Source: Sphingomonadales bacterium | GTDB lineage: Bacteria; Pseudomonadota; Alphaproteobacteria; Sphingomonadales; Sphingomonadaceae | Assembly: GCA_014763545.1 (NCBI GenBank) | Contig: JACXVD010000002.1 | Coordinates: forward strand, 18,069-82,068 | Length of the DNA: 64,000 nucleotides | Reading direction: 5' to 3' | Shown: piece by piece, positions 35,200 to 44,917 of the stretch | Layout: each line of letters starts with the position of its first letter | Numbering within the stretch: position 1 is the first letter of the stretch | Program-made: the position numbers and the translations under genes | The notes under the pieces: model-generated | The model's database searches: none | Told to the model about the DNA's origin: nothing | What the model saw: only the letters and a program-made list of their open reading frames with translations

Positions 35200-35214
35200 C
35201 CAAGGTACAATTGG
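35200..35214 (+). promoter_or_regulatory. CCAARGTNCAAT box, site A
   Basis: CCAAGGTACAATTGG, oriented toward the aldehyde dehydrogenase start 62 bases downstream. It is one of seven oriented copies in the quinoprotein region. Confidence 0.6.
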
Positions 35215-35275
35215 CCGCGCACGCAGCGGAGAGCAATCTCTCGCCCAGAGCAAACTTGGCGAGAGGAGCAAGCAG

Positions 35276-36796
35276 ATGCTTGAACAGGCACTGAGCAAAT
35301 TCAGCGGGCAATCGCTGATCAAGGACAAATTCGACAATTTCATCGGCGGCAAGTGGGTTGCCCCGGTCAAGGGCCAGTATTTCGACAATATCTCGCCGGT
35401 CACGGGCAAGACCGTGTGCCAGGTGGCGCGCGGCACGGCGGAAGACATCGAGCTCGCGCTCGACGCGGCGCATGCCGCGCGCGATGCCTGGGGCCGTACC
35501 TCGACCACCGAGCGCGCCAATATCCTGAACAAGATCGCCCAGCGCATGGAGGATAACCTCGACATGCTGGCGCTGGTCGAAACGATCGACAACGGCAAGC
35601 CGATCCGCGAAACCACCGCGGCCGACATTCCGCTGGGCATCGACCACTTCCGCTATTTCGCGGGCTGCCTGCGTGCCCAGGAAGGCTCGATCTCCGAAAT
35701 CGACCACGACACCGTCGCCTATCACTTCCACGAACCGCTGGGCGTCGTCGGCCAGATCATCCCCTGGAACTTCCCGCTGCTGATGGCGGTGTGGAAGCTG
35801 GCCCCGGCGCTGGCTGCGGGCAACTGCATCGTGCTCAAGCCGGCCGAACAGACCCCGATGTCGATCATGGTCTTCATGGAACTGATTGCCGACCTGCTGC
35901 CCGCAGGCGTGCTCAACGTCGTCAACGGCTTCGGCGTCGAGGCGGGCAAGCCGCTGGCGCAGAACAAGCGGATCGCAAAGATCGCCTTCACCGGCGAAAC
36001 CACCACTGGCCGCCTGATCATGCAGTATGCGTCGGAAAACCTGATCCCCTGCACGCTGGAGCTGGGTGGCAAGAGCCCCAACATCTTCTTCGCCGATGTG
36101 ATGCGCGAAGACGACGACTATCTCGACAAGGCGCTCGAAGGCTTCGCCATGTTCGGCCTCAACTCGGGCGAGGTCTGCACCTGCCCCAGCCGCGCGCTGG
36201 TGCATGAATCGATCTACGACGCGTTCATGGAAAAGGCGATTGCCCGCGTTAACGCGATGAAGCTCGGCAGCCCGCTCGATCCCTCGACCATGGTCGGTGC
36301 GCAGGCGTCGAACGACCAGCTGGAAAAGATCCTCAGCTATATCGGCATCGGCAAGGACGAAGGCGCCAAGGTGCTGGCCGGTGGCGGTCGCCAGATCCAC
36401 GAAGGCGAGCTGGCGGAAGGCTATTACGTGCAGCCGACGGTGCTGGAAGGGCACAACAAGATGCGCGTCTTCCAGGAAGAGATCTTCGGCCCGGTGCTGG
36501 CGGTGACCAAGTTCTCGACCCCCGAGGAAGCGCTGTCGATCGCCAATGACACGCTCTATGGCCTGGGTGCCGGCGTGTGGAGCCGCGATGCCAACACCTG
36601 CTACCGCTTCGGCCGCGCCATCCAGGCGGGCCGCGTGTGGACCAACTGCTATCACCTCTACCCCGCGCACGCCGCGTTCGGTGGCTACAAGCAGTCGGGC
36701 ATCGGCCGCGAAAACCACAAGATGATGCTCGAACATTATCAGCAGACCAAGAACATGCTGGTTTCCTACAGCCCGAAGGCGCTCGGCTTCTTCTGA
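35276..36796 (+). CDS. Acetaldehyde-type aldehyde dehydrogenase (ExaC/AcoD-like)
   Basis: 506 residues from ATG 35276 with AGGAG 8 bases upstream. ALDH motifs: [33 protein letters not shown], and the catalytic Cys region [14 protein letters not shown]. The N-terminus ([20 protein letters not shown]) is typical of the ExaC/AcoD acetaldehyde group that completes alcohol oxidation begun by a PQQ dehydrogenase. A DUF779 gene follows, a common pairing. The upstream CCAARGTNCAAT box links it to the quinoprotein dehydrogenase at 41546-43291 although they are 5 kb apart. Confidence 0.9.
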   Translation: MLEQALSKFSGQSLIKDKFDNFIGGKWVAPVKGQYFDNISPVTGKTVCQVARGTAEDIELALDAAHAARDAWGRTSTTERANILNKIAQRMEDNLDMLALVETIDNGKPIRETTAADIPLGIDHFRYFAGCLRAQEGSISEIDHDTVAYHFHEPLGVVGQIIPWNFPLLMAVWKLAPALAAGNCIVLKPAEQTPMSIMVFMELIADLLPAGVLNVVNGFGVEAGKPLAQNKRIAKIAFTGETTTGRLIMQYASENLIPCTLELGGKSPNIFFADVMREDDDYLDKALEGFAMFGLNSGEVCTCPSRALVHESIYDAFMEKAIARVNAMKLGSPLDPSTMVGAQASNDQLEKILSYIGIGKDEGAKVLAGGGRQIHEGELAEGYYVQPTVLEGHNKMRVFQEEIFGPVLAVTKFSTPEEALSIANDTLYGLGAGVWSRDANTCYRFGRAIQAGRVWTNCYHLYPAHAAFGGYKQSGIGRENHKMMLEHYQQTKNMLVSYSPKALGFF

Positions 36797-36879
36797 TGCC
36801 GGGCGGCGGGTCGCCGACTTTCCATCTTCCGCCCGGCAGACCGGCTTCCTCTCCAAGCCGGGCGGGAATGGAGCCACTC

Positions 36880-36911
36880 GGGCAGGCGGGGTTGACCCCG
36901 CCTGCCCTTTT
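36880..36911 (+). terminator. Rho-independent terminator after the aldehyde dehydrogenase
   Basis: Perfect 12-base arms 36880-36891 and 36896-36907 (GGGCAGGCGGGG and complement), TTGA loop, then TTTT. It is the clearest intrinsic terminator in the window. Confidence 0.85.
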
Positions 36912-36941
36912 CGGCGTTGTGAATTGGTGGAATGGAGAGCC

Positions 36942-37352
36942 ATGACAGCTACTTGCCCCCCTCGCATACTCGCGAGCCCGGAAGCGGAAGAATGGATCGC
37001 GCGGCTTACGGCGATCCACGGCCCGCTGATGTTCCACCAGTCGGGCGGCTGCTGCGACGGGTCGGCACCCATGTGCTTCGCGCGCGGCGAATTCCGCGTC
37101 GGCGCGCAGGATGTGCTGCTGGGCACGCTGGCTGGCGACACGCCGGTGTGGATCGGCGCGGCGCAGTTCGAATATTGGCGGCACACCCAGGTGACGATCG
37201 ATGTGGTGCCGGGGCGTGGATCGGGTATGAGCCTCGAAGCGCCCGAGGGCATCCGCTTCATCGTGCGCAGCCGCGTGTTCACCGACGCGGAGGCCGAATG
37301 TCTCGCCGCCGCAGGCGAACCGCCGCGTGGCGACAGCTACGAGGTGTCATGA
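36942..37352 (+). CDS. DUF779 family protein
   Basis: 136 residues with GGAGAGCC just before ATG 36942. The conserved QSGGCCDGSAPMC segment, with two adjacent cysteines, and the FEYWRHTQVTIDVVPGRG region identify DUF779. Family genes usually lie next to ExaC-type aldehyde dehydrogenases, as here. The biochemical role is unknown; the CC and C residues suggest metal binding or redox function. It lies after the terminator, so some read-through or its own promoter is needed. Confidence 0.85.
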   Translation: MTATCPPRILASPEAEEWIARLTAIHGPLMFHQSGGCCDGSAPMCFARGEFRVGAQDVLLGTLAGDTPVWIGAAQFEYWRHTQVTIDVVPGRGSGMSLEAPEGIRFIVRSRVFTDAEAECLAAAGEPPRGDSYEVS

Positions 37353-37443
37353 CGGGGTGATTAGACCTTGCCGCTGGCTGTCGCCGCGGCGTAACATATA
37401 AGCGGGCGCTCCAGCCAAGAAGGGTGCCGCACAGGAGAGGGCC

Positions 37444-38604
37444 TTGCAGGCAACAGCAAGCCAGATAGATCAGCACCAGGGCGTGATCGCGGTATCGTCG
37501 CATGCCGCCGATCCGGCGCGCGCGATTGCCGAAATTGCCGATGCGATCGCCGGTGCCGAGCTGGCAGGCGGGCTGCTGTTCTGTTCGCACCGCTTTCCGC
37601 GCGAACGGCTGGGCACTGCAATCGGCGAGCGGCTGGGCGGTCTCCCGCTGATCGGCTGCACCAGCGCGGGCGAACTCACCGCGCGCGGATACGATACCGA
37701 CAGCGTGCTGTTCATAGGCTTCCCGGCAGAATTGTTCACCATGCAGGTGCTGCATTTTACCGATCTCGACGGGTTCGATCGCGAGGATGCGCGCCGCCAG
37801 ATCCGCCACCTCGCCGCGAATGCGCGCCAGGAATCGGGGCATCTGGGCAAGGAGCTGAACCAGGTCGGGTTGTTCCTCGTCGATGGATTGTCGCACCGGG
37901 AAGAGGTGCTGACGATGACCGCGCAGGATGCGTTGGGCGATATCCAGCTGATCGGCGGGTCGAGCGGCGACGGGCTGCTGTTTCGCGAAACGGGGGTGCT
38001 TTACGATGGCGGCTTGCATCAGGATGCGGCGGTGATCGCGATCCTGACCAGTTCGCGGCCCTTGCACGCCTTCTGCGCGAACCATTACCGCCCCGGCCCG
38101 GCCAAGATGGTGGTGACCGAAGCCAACCCCGAAAGCCGGGTGGTTTACGAGATCAACGCAGCCCCCGCGGCCGAGGAATACCGGCGCCTGGCCGGCAATC
38201 CCACCTCCAGCCTCGATGTCGGGTTCTTCGCCGCGCATCCGCCGATGGTGCGCACCGGCGGCACCTATCACGTGCGGTCGATCCAGACCGCGAACCCCGA
38301 TGGCAGCCTGACCTTCTATTGTGCAGTCGATCGCGGGATCGTGCTGACCATCGGCGAACCGGTCGACCGCGTGGCGCAGATGCGCCAGATGTTCGCCGAT
38401 ATCGAACAGCGCATAGGCGAGGTCGATACGATTGTCGGCTTCGATTGCGTGCTCAACCGGATCGATGCGGAAAACCGCCAGCTTTCGGGCGACGTCTCGC
38501 GGCTGTACGCCGATCACCGGGTGTTCGGCTTCAACACCTATGGCGAGCAATTCCTCGGTGCGCATGTCAACCAGACCTTCAGCGGCCTGGCGATCGGGCG
38601 CTGA
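37444..38604 (+). CDS. FIST-domain sensory protein
   Basis: 386 residues, TTG start at 37444 with ACAGGAGAGG upstream. FIST_N spans about residues 35-230 (GLLFCSHRFP, LPLIGCTSAGEL, LIGGSSGDGLLF) and FIST_C follows (VYEINAAPAAEEYRRLAG, GFDCVLNRI). FIST proteins are thought to bind small ligands and signal to kinases. It overlaps the PAS hybrid kinase gene (TGATG), so ligand-dependent input to that kinase is likely. Confidence 0.85.
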   Translation: MQATASQIDQHQGVIAVSSHAADPARAIAEIADAIAGAELAGGLLFCSHRFPRERLGTAIGERLGGLPLIGCTSAGELTARGYDTDSVLFIGFPAELFTMQVLHFTDLDGFDREDARRQIRHLAANARQESGHLGKELNQVGLFLVDGLSHREEVLTMTAQDALGDIQLIGGSSGDGLLFRETGVLYDGGLHQDAAVIAILTSSRPLHAFCANHYRPGPAKMVVTEANPESRVVYEINAAPAAEEYRRLAGNPTSSLDVGFFAAHPPMVRTGGTYHVRSIQTANPDGSLTFYCAVDRGIVLTIGEPVDRVAQMRQMFADIEQRIGEVDTIVGFDCVLNRIDAENRQLSGDVSRLYADHRVFGFNTYGEQFLGAHVNQTFSGLAIGR

Positions 38605-40802
38605 TGGCGACGCGGATCAAGCCTGCCGACGCGCGCGATGAAGAGCTGGAGCAGCTGCGCGAACAGCTGCGCCGGATGGAGAAGATCAACCAGGCGCTGA
38701 TGGACCGGGTCGAGCGATCGACCGATATCCAGGGTGGCGCGTTCTCGATGTTCGAAACGGCCATCGCGCTCGAAGCGATGGTGCGCGAACGCACGACCGC
38801 GCTGGAAGAGGCGCTGGGCCAGCTCAATGCCGCCAATGCCCTGCTGGAGGCAGCGCATCGCGATGCCGATGCCGCCCGCTCGCGCTTGCGCGATGCGATC
38901 GAATCGCTGAGCGACGGCTTTGCCCTGTTCGATGCCGAAGACCGCTTGGTGATGTGCAACCGCGCGTTCCTCAAATTCTGGCCCGAGCTGGAGGATCTCT
39001 CCGACCAGGGGGCGGAGTTTGCCGCATTGGTCGAACGGTTGGCACAGGGCGGGCGGACGATGGGCTCGCTGATTTCCGCCGATCGCTGGATCAAGGAACG
39101 GGTTGCCCGCCACCGCCGGGCCGGGGTCCATGTCCAGGCGATGAGCGACGGGCGCTGGCTGCAGATCAGCGAATTGCGCACCACTGAAGGCGGCACGGTC
39201 GGAATCTACACCGACATCACCGAAGTTAAGGCCGAAGATGCGCGCGAACGCGCGGTGGAGCTGGCCGAGAAGACCACTATCCTGCAGTCCACGCTCGACA
39301 CCATTCGCCTGGGCGTGGCGGTCTATGACGCGGACCGGCGGCTGATCGCGTGGAACGGGCAATTACTCTCGACTATCGGCCTGCAGGATGACGATCTGCC
39401 GCTGGTCATGGTGCACGATGGCATGGTCGATGCCTGCCGCGCGGTGAACGGCCCCTTCGGCGAGGCGCGGCCGCTCGAATGGCTTCCCCCCGGCTCGCGC
39501 GAGGTCAAGGCGTTGCGGCGGCAGGCGAGTGGCCGGGTGGTCGAAGTGCGCCGTGCCAGCATGCCCGGCGGCGGCATGGTGATGACGTTCGAAGACGTTA
39601 CCGAGCGCATGCAGGCGGCAGAAATGCTCGAAAAGCGGGTCGAGCAGCGCACGTCCGAACTGGTCGAGGTCAACCGCCAGCTGGTCGATGCCAAGGAAGA
39701 GGCCGAACTCGCCAACCGTTCGAAGACCCGCTTCCTCGCGGCGGCCAGCCACGATCTGCTCCAGCCGCTCAACGCCGCGCGGCTGTTCGTGTCGGCGCTG
39801 GGCGAGCGGCGGCTGGCGGCGCCGTCGCGCGCGCTCGTTTCGCGCGCCGCAGTGGCGCTCGATTCGGTGGAGGAACTGCTCGAGGCATTGTTCGAGATTT
39901 CCCGGCTCGATGCCGGGGCGATCCAGCCGGAGATCGGTTCGATCGAACTCGACCGTATCCTGTCGGCGCTGCGGATCGAATTCGCGCCGGTGGCGCGGGC
40001 GGGCGGGCTCGAACTCGACATCCAGCCGACCGGCCTGTGGGTGCGCAGCGATATTCGGATGCTCCGCCGGGTGCTGCAGAACTTCATTTCCAATGCCATC
40101 CGCTACACCGCCGAAGGCAAGGTCGAGGTGGACGTGCGCGAGATCGGCGACGAGGTGGTGATTGCCATCCGCGACACCGGGCCGGGGATCGATCCCGCGC
40201 AGCATGAAGCCGTGTTCGAGGAATTCCGCCGACTGGAAGGCAAGGGCAAGCGCCCCGGTAACGGGCTGGGTCTGGCAATCGTGCGCCGCGCCTGTGCGAT
40301 GCTGGGCCATTCGATCGCGCTCGAATCCGAACTGGGGGCCGGTTCGGCATTCTCGCTGACCGTTCCGCGCAGCGAGCCGGTCGAGCGACCGGCGCTGCCG
40401 CCCGAGCGGCGCGAGCGGATCGGGGCGTCGGGCGGTGGCACAGTGCTGGTGATCGACAACGATCAGCGCATCCTCGAAGGGATGTGTGCCTTGCTCGGCA
40501 ATTGGGGGCTGGACGTGGTCTGCGCGGGCGATCCGGGCGATGCCAAGGCGGTTGCCGCCGCGCGCAAGGGGCTGGCGCTGTTGATCGCCGACTATCACCT
40601 CGACGACGAACTCACCGGCGATGTCGCGGTGGCGCAGCTGCGGGACCTGCACCAGGGCGAGCTGCCCGCGGTGATCATCACCGCCGATCGCAGCGAAGAG
40701 GTGAAGTCCGCGCTCGCATCGCAGGGCCTGCCGATGCTGACCAAGCCGGTGAAACCCGCGCAGTTGCGCGCCCTGCTGCGCCAGCTGGCGACCACCGCCT
40801 GA
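38604..40802 (+). CDS. PAS-PAS hybrid histidine kinase
   Basis: 732 residues: N-terminal coiled coil (about 12-75), PAS domain (about 95-205), second PAS domain (about 225-335), HisKA with phospho-acceptor His in AAASHDLLQPLNA (near 376), HATPase with NAIRYTAEGKVE and DTGPGI and GLGLAIVRR, and a C-terminal receiver domain with phospho-acceptor Asp in LLIADYHLDDE (near 662). No membrane segment is visible, so it is cytoplasmic. It resembles NahK/ErcS'-type kinases that control quinoprotein ethanol oxidation in Pseudomonas. The convergent LuxR response regulator 10 bases away is its probable output. Confidence 0.88.
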   Translation: MATRIKPADARDEELEQLREQLRRMEKINQALMDRVERSTDIQGGAFSMFETAIALEAMVRERTTALEEALGQLNAANALLEAAHRDADAARSRLRDAIESLSDGFALFDAEDRLVMCNRAFLKFWPELEDLSDQGAEFAALVERLAQGGRTMGSLISADRWIKERVARHRRAGVHVQAMSDGRWLQISELRTTEGGTVGIYTDITEVKAEDARERAVELAEKTTILQSTLDTIRLGVAVYDADRRLIAWNGQLLSTIGLQDDDLPLVMVHDGMVDACRAVNGPFGEARPLEWLPPGSREVKALRRQASGRVVEVRRASMPGGGMVMTFEDVTERMQAAEMLEKRVEQRTSELVEVNRQLVDAKEEAELANRSKTRFLAAASHDLLQPLNAARLFVSALGERRLAAPSRALVSRAAVALDSVEELLEALFEISRLDAGAIQPEIGSIELDRILSALRIEFAPVARAGGLELDIQPTGLWVRSDIRMLRRVLQNFISNAIRYTAEGKVEVDVREIGDEVVIAIRDTGPGIDPAQHEAVFEEFRRLEGKGKRPGNGLGLAIVRRACAMLGHSIALESELGAGSAFSLTVPRSEPVERPALPPERRERIGASGGGTVLVIDNDQRILEGMCALLGNWGLDVVCAGDPGDAKAVAAARKGLALLIADYHLDDELTGDVAVAQLRDLHQGELPAVIITADRSEEVKSALASQGLPMLTKPVKPAQLRALLRQLATTA

Positions 40803-40811
40803 GGCGCGCTG

Positions 40812-41501
40812 CTATTCGGTAAAGCCGATCCGGTTGGCCAGGATCACCGCCTGCGTGCGGCTGAAGACGTTGAGCTTCTGCAGGATCGCGGAGACATGCG
40901 CCTTCACCGTGGTCATCGAGACATCGAGTTCGTAGGCGATCTGCTTGTTGAGCCGCCCGGCGACGAGATGGCCCAGCACCACGCGCTGTTGCGGGGTCAG
41001 GCTGTCGATCCGGCGACGGATCGATTCTTCCTCCTCCGCTTCGGGATGGTCTTCCAGCGTTTCGGGAACGTAGATCTCGCCGGCGAGCACCTGCTCCAGC
41101 GCGGCGACGATTTCTTCGCGTTTCATCGACTTGGGGACATAGCCCGCAGCCCCGGCGGCCAGCGCGTCGCGCACCGTCACCCGGTCGAACGCGCCCGATA
41201 CCATCACCACCGGGGTGCTGGGAAAATCGTCGCGCAATTGCTGCAGGCCGGAAAGCCGCGAAGTGTCGGGAATATGGAGGTCGAGCAGGACGAGGTCGAG
41301 CTCGTCGATGCGGGTCAGCTGGTCGAGCGCTTCCTCGAAACTACCCGCTTCGTAAATGGCGCAATCGGGGAAGCTGAGCTGCAGGATCGAACGCAGCCCA
41401 TCGCGGACCAGCGAATGATCGTCGACGATCAGGACACTGTCGGGGGCTGGGCTTGTCGGCACGGCGGCTCTCGTTCGGGCGATTGCGGTATGGCGGTTCA
41501 T
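40812..41501 (-). CDS. LuxR/NarL-type response regulator (AgmR/ExaE-like)
   Basis: 229 residues: receiver domain with VLIVDDHSLVRDGL, phospho-acceptor Asp in LVLLDLHIPD and PKSMKREEI, a linker rich in Glu, then a LuxR helix-turn-helix (LTPQQRVVLGHLVAGRLNKQIAY, VSMTTVKAHVSAIL). AgmR/ExaE-type regulators activate quinoprotein alcohol dehydrogenase genes. Position beside the kinase and the PQQ dehydrogenase makes it the best candidate to read the CCAARGTNCAAT boxes. Confidence 0.88.
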   Translation of the reverse strand: MNRHTAIARTRAAVPTSPAPDSVLIVDDHSLVRDGLRSILQLSFPDCAIYEAGSFEEALDQLTRIDELDLVLLDLHIPDTSRLSGLQQLRDDFPSTPVVMVSGAFDRVTVRDALAAGAAGYVPKSMKREEIVAALEQVLAGEIYVPETLEDHPEAEEEESIRRRIDSLTPQQRVVLGHLVAGRLNKQIAYELDVSMTTVKAHVSAILQKLNVFSRTQAVILANRIGFTE

Positions 41502-41510
41502 CCGATGGAT

Positions 41511-41538
41511 CGGACGGGGCGCACCGGCGCCCCGTCCG
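41511..41538 (-). terminator. Hairpin after the PQQ dehydrogenase gene
   Basis: Perfect 12-base arms, 41511-41522 and 41527-41538, 4-base loop, immediately downstream of the minus-strand dehydrogenase stop and before the response regulator gene. No T run follows on the minus strand. Confidence 0.65.
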
Positions 41539-41545
41539 CCTTTCC

Positions 41546-43291
41546 TTACTTAGCGAGCTTGAACACCCAAAGCGAGCCGCCCTGGCTGATCTCCTTGAAG
41601 GTCTTGGCGACTTCGCCGCCCCACAGCGGAACCGCGCCGCCCCAGCCTGACATCACGGCGATGTATTGTTCGCCGTCCTGCGTCCAGGTGATCGGGGAGC
41701 CGACCACGCCCGAACCGGTGTTGAACTTCCACAGTTCCTTGCCGGTCTTGGCGTCGAACGCCTTGAGGTAGCCTTCCGGCGTGCCGGTGAAGACGAGGTT
41801 GCCGCCGGTGGTCAGCACGCCGCCCCACAGCGGGGCAGGGTTCTTGTATTCCCACACGATCTTGCCGGTCTTGGGATCCATCGCGCGCAGCGCGCCGATG
41901 TGATCTTCGGCGATCGGCTTGATCGTGAAGCCCGCACCCAGATAGGCCGCGCCCTTCTTGTAGGCGATGGGTTCGTTCCAGATGTCCATCCCCCAGTCGT
42001 TGCTGGGCACGTAGAACAGGCCGGTGTCCTGGCTGTAGGCCATCGGCATCCAGTTCTTGCCGCCGAGGAACGAGGGCGAAGCGAACACCACCGAACCCTT
42101 CTCCGCACCGTCGGGCGCGCCCGGACGGTTGGCGTCGTTGTAGTTGGGGCGGCCGGTCTTGGGGTTGATCCCGTTGGCCCAGGTGGTTTCCATCACGAAC
42201 TTGTTGGCCGAGATGAACTTGCCGTTGGTCCGGTCGAGGACGTAGAAATAACCGTTACGGTCGGCCTTCGCGCCCAGCTTCATCGCCTTGCCGTTGATGG
42301 TCGCGTCGAAGGGAATGAATTCGTTCACCCCGTCGAAGTCCCACCCGTCGTGCGGGGTGGTCTGGTAATGCCACTTGATAACGCCGGTATCGGCGTCGAT
42401 CGCCAGGGTCGAGCTGGTGTAGAGGTTGTCGCCCGGGCGCAGGTGGCTGTTCCACGGCGCCGGGTTGCCGGTGCCGAAATAGACCATGTTGGTGCCCGGA
42501 TCGTAGGTGCCGCCGAGCCAGGTGGCGCCGCCGCCGGTCTTCCACATGTCGCCCGGCCAGGTGGCGTTGGTCTTGCCGGTGATGCCGTTGGGCTGGCCGT
42601 TTAGCGTGCCCATGTGGCCTTCGATCACCGGGCGTTCCCAGATCAGCTCGCCGGTGTCGACATTGCGGGCCTGCACGGCGCCGATGACACCGAATTCACC
42701 GCCCGAATTGCCGGTGATGACCATGTCCTTGACGATGATCGGCGCGGCGGTGGCGGAATAGCCGGCCTGGTAGTCGGCGATCTTCTTGTTCCAGATGACC
42801 TTGCCGGTCTTGCGGTCGAGCGCGACGAGATGCGCATCGAGCGTGGCGAAGATCACCTTGTTGCCGTGGATTGCGGCGCCGCGGTTGACGACATCGCAGC
42901 AGGGCATGATGCCGTCGGGCAGGCGGGCATCGTATTCCCAGACCTTTTCGCCCGTCTTCGCGTCGAAGGCGAACAGGCGCGAATAGGAACCGGTGACGTA
43001 GATCATCCCGTCATAGACCAGCGGCTGAGATTCCTGGCCGCGCTGCTTTTCGCCGCCGAGCGATGCGGCATAGGCCGGCACCAGCTTGGTAACGTTGTCG
43101 CTGTTGACTTCCTTCAGCGGGCTGTAGCGCTGCTGCCACGGGCCGAGGCCGTAGGACAGCACGTCACCCGGGGTGTTGGCGTCGTTGACGATGTCGGCGC
43201 TGGTCGGGCCTTCCTCGGCCGCGACCGGTGACGCCAGCGCGGTGCCGGCAAGCGCCAGCGCCGCGAAAAGACTGGTGTATGTGCCCTTCAT
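41546..43291 (-). CDS. PQQ-dependent alcohol dehydrogenase, lanthanide type
   Basis: 581 residues: signal peptide (1-25, ASPVAAEE), eight-bladed quinoprotein propeller, and the vicinal disulfide pair Cys131-Cys132 ([10 protein letters not shown]). The active-site segment [14 protein letters not shown] has the catalytic Asp318 and a second acid at Asp320. In calcium enzymes such as MxaF the second position is Ala or Ser; in XoxF and PedH it is Asp and binds a lanthanide. The start has a perfect AGGAGGG. Neighbours encode its cytochrome c, a XoxJ-like protein and PQQ accessory genes. It oxidises a primary alcohol in the periplasm; the two-component genes and aldehyde dehydrogenase suggest ethanol-like rather than only methanol use. 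Confidence 0.92.
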   Translation of the reverse strand: MKGTYTSLFAALALAGTALASPVAAEEGPTSADIVNDANTPGDVLSYGLGPWQQRYSPLKEVNSDNVTKLVPAYAASLGGEKQRGQESQPLVYDGMIYVTGSYSRLFAFDAKTGEKVWEYDARLPDGIMPCCDVVNRGAAIHGNKVIFATLDAHLVALDRKTGKVIWNKKIADYQAGYSATAAPIIVKDMVITGNSGGEFGVIGAVQARNVDTGELIWERPVIEGHMGTLNGQPNGITGKTNATWPGDMWKTGGGATWLGGTYDPGTNMVYFGTGNPAPWNSHLRPGDNLYTSSTLAIDADTGVIKWHYQTTPHDGWDFDGVNEFIPFDATINGKAMKLGAKADRNGYFYVLDRTNGKFISANKFVMETTWANGINPKTGRPNYNDANRPGAPDGAEKGSVVFASPSFLGGKNWMPMAYSQDTGLFYVPSNDWGMDIWNEPIAYKKGAAYLGAGFTIKPIAEDHIGALRAMDPKTGKIVWEYKNPAPLWGGVLTTGGNLVFTGTPEGYLKAFDAKTGKELWKFNTGSGVVGSPITWTQDGEQYIAVMSGWGGAVPLWGGEVAKTFKEISQGGSLWVFKLAK

Positions 43292-43388
43292 CTATCCCTC
43301 CTGTGTGAATTTGATAATCATCGTTCGCCCGCGCGGAACATGGTCCGCCGATCGTGCTGGGGCAGCCTATCGGGTGGCGGGGCACCCA

Positions 43389-43403
43389 CAATTGAACCTT
43401 AGG
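43389..43403 (-). promoter_or_regulatory. CCAARGTNCAAT box, site B
   Basis: Minus strand reads CCTAAGGTTCAATTG, with one mismatch in the first half. It points to the PQQ dehydrogenase start 98 bases away and suggests this gene has its own promoter inside the three-gene cluster. Confidence 0.5.
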
Positions 43404-43449
43404 ACAAGCCCGGCCGCGCTACGGGCAATCCCGCCTCGCGCAGCGCGGG

Positions 43450-44328
43450 TCATGTGTTGGGCTGGGTGGCGAGCGCGGGCTTCCATTCGACGCCGTGCCG
43501 GGTGAAGAGCGTCGCCAGCCTGCCGTCCTGCGCCATCGCTTCGACCGTTTCCTCGATCGCGAAGCCCAGCGTGCGGCTGTTTTCCTTCACCGCCATGCCG
43601 ATATCCCAGCCGGGCGAGGCGATGGCGGGCAGCGGGCCGCGTCGCCGCTTGGCATTGCCGCCGGGATTGTCGGCCATCGCCGCATCGACCTGTGCCCGTG
43701 TGGCGACCGCGAAATCGGCCTTGCCATCCTGCACCGCGCCGACCGCTTCATAGCCGGTGGGGTAATGCACCACATCCTTGCGCAATATGCCGCCGAAACC
43801 GCCGAGCAGGTAGAAATCAGGAATGGAATCGAGTTCCGCCGCCAGTCGCTTGCCCGCCAGTTGCGGCGGGGGCACGTCGCAATCGCGCGCTTCGTTGCCG
43901 CAGACGGCGGCGAAGCTTTCGCGGTAATAGGGGGCGACGAACACGACCTGGTCTTCCTGCGCGGCGAAGCGCGGGTCGAACGGCACGTGCAGCATCACGT
44001 CGCACGGCTGGAAGCCGAGCAGACCGCCGCGCCATACGACATTGCGCAGATCGTCCGACACCGCCTCATCCGCGGTGAACAGGGCAATGTCGGCCCGCAC
44101 GCCGAACGCTTCGGCCAGCGCACGGGCCAGGTCGACGTCGATCCCGGCAGGTTGCCCCGCCGCATCCCACGACCAGGGCCGGTTGTCCGCGTAAAGCCCG
44201 ACCCGCAGCACGCCCAGGCTGCGCACTTTTTCCAGCGGCGCGGCCGACAGCGGCGAGGCGAAGGGGGAGGTCAGGGCCAGCGCGCCGAGCGACCCCGCCA
44301 GCGTGCCGAGGAAGCCCCTGCGATGCAT
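43450..44328 (-). CDS. Periplasmic substrate-binding-like protein (XoxJ/MoxJ-like)
   Basis: 292 residues from ATG 44328. An RR-containing signal (HRRGFLGTLAGSLGALAL) is followed by a type 3 solute-binding fold (GVLRVGLYADNRPWSWDAAG, GIDVDLARALAEAFGV). Members beside XoxF or MxaF are not transporter components but are thought to help activate the dehydrogenase. It lies between the cytochrome c and the PQQ dehydrogenase genes, 4 bases after the former. Confidence 0.85.
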   Translation of the reverse strand: MHRRGFLGTLAGSLGALALTSPFASPLSAAPLEKVRSLGVLRVGLYADNRPWSWDAAGQPAGIDVDLARALAEAFGVRADIALFTADEAVSDDLRNVVWRGGLLGFQPCDVMLHVPFDPRFAAQEDQVVFVAPYYRESFAAVCGNEARDCDVPPPQLAGKRLAAELDSIPDFYLLGGFGGILRKDVVHYPTGYEAVGAVQDGKADFAVATRAQVDAAMADNPGGNAKRRRGPLPAIASPGWDIGMAVKENSRTLGFAIEETVEAMAQDGRLATLFTRHGVEWKPALATQPNT

Positions 44329-44332
44329 GGCC

Positions 44333-44776
44333 TCAGTCTTCCGTGTGCTGGGTTTCGAGCCAGCTGCGGATTGCCCAGCCGGCCTTCTGGCCCAGCACAT
44401 CGCCGAAGGCAGGCATATAGACCTTGCCGTCATGGCTGGAGCCGTGGCGGAAACGTTCGACGAACCATTCGTCACCCGAATCGCCCAGTTCGAGATAGCG
44501 CAGGTCGGGCGCGATCCCGCCCGAGATCGCCTGCAGCCCATGGCAGCGCGCGCAGTTCTGGCCATAGGCCGATTCGCCGATCTTGATGGCAGTGGCATCG
44601 CCGCTGTAGGGATTCTTCTCGACCCAGGTATCGTTGCCGCCGGGCAGGTCGGGCAGGGCGCTGGTGTCCACCGCCTGCGGCGTCACATTGCCATGCGCCA
44701 TGATGCCGGGGGCCATCGCGAGGCAAAGGCTGGCGCCGGAAATGGCGAGCAGGATGCGGCTGGCCGTCTTGTTCAT
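44333..44776 (-). CDS. Cytochrome c of the PQQ dehydrogenase (XoxG/PedF-like)
   Basis: 147 residues from ATG 44776; a TTG 21 bases earlier is possible. Signal peptide to about residue 28, one haem motif CARCHG (Cys75-His79), a probable Met ligand in VYMPAFGDVLG. The mature N-terminus NVTPQAVDTSALPDLPG is like c550/PedF-type acceptors of quinoprotein ethanol dehydrogenases. It is first in the minus-strand cytochrome - XoxJ-like - dehydrogenase order. Confidence 0.9.
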   Translation of the reverse strand: MNKTASRILLAISGASLCLAMAPGIMAHGNVTPQAVDTSALPDLPGGNDTWVEKNPYSGDATAIKIGESAYGQNCARCHGLQAISGGIAPDLRYLELGDSGDEWFVERFRHGSSHDGKVYMPAFGDVLGQKAGWAIRSWLETQHTED

Positions 44777-44862
44777 GATCTGGGTAATCCTCTGCAACCA
44801 AGTCGCCCACTGGGAGGGGCTGTTTCAACGGTTTGAAAATAACCGGACTCTCCTGCGCTCAC

Positions 44863-44876
44863 CCATTGTACTTTGG
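44863..44876 (-). promoter_or_regulatory. CCAARGTNCAAT box, site C
   Basis: Minus strand reads CCAAAGTACAATGG, pointing to the cytochrome c start 87 bases away. It lies in the divergent region shared with the beta-propeller gene. Confidence 0.6.
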
Positions 44877-44917
44877 GAGAATACATCTCCGCGCGCGCGG
44901 AAGGGTAAGCTCGCGCC

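Noticed and set aside
37353..37443. A further CCAARGTNCAAT box before the FIST gene
   Set aside because: AGCCAAGAAGGGTGCC keeps only part of the pattern and lacks CAAT, so I did not count it.
43450..44328. ABC transporter binding protein for amino acids
   Set aside because: No permease or ATPase genes accompany it; it sits between a cytochrome c and a PQQ dehydrogenase gene, the known place of XoxJ/MoxJ proteins.
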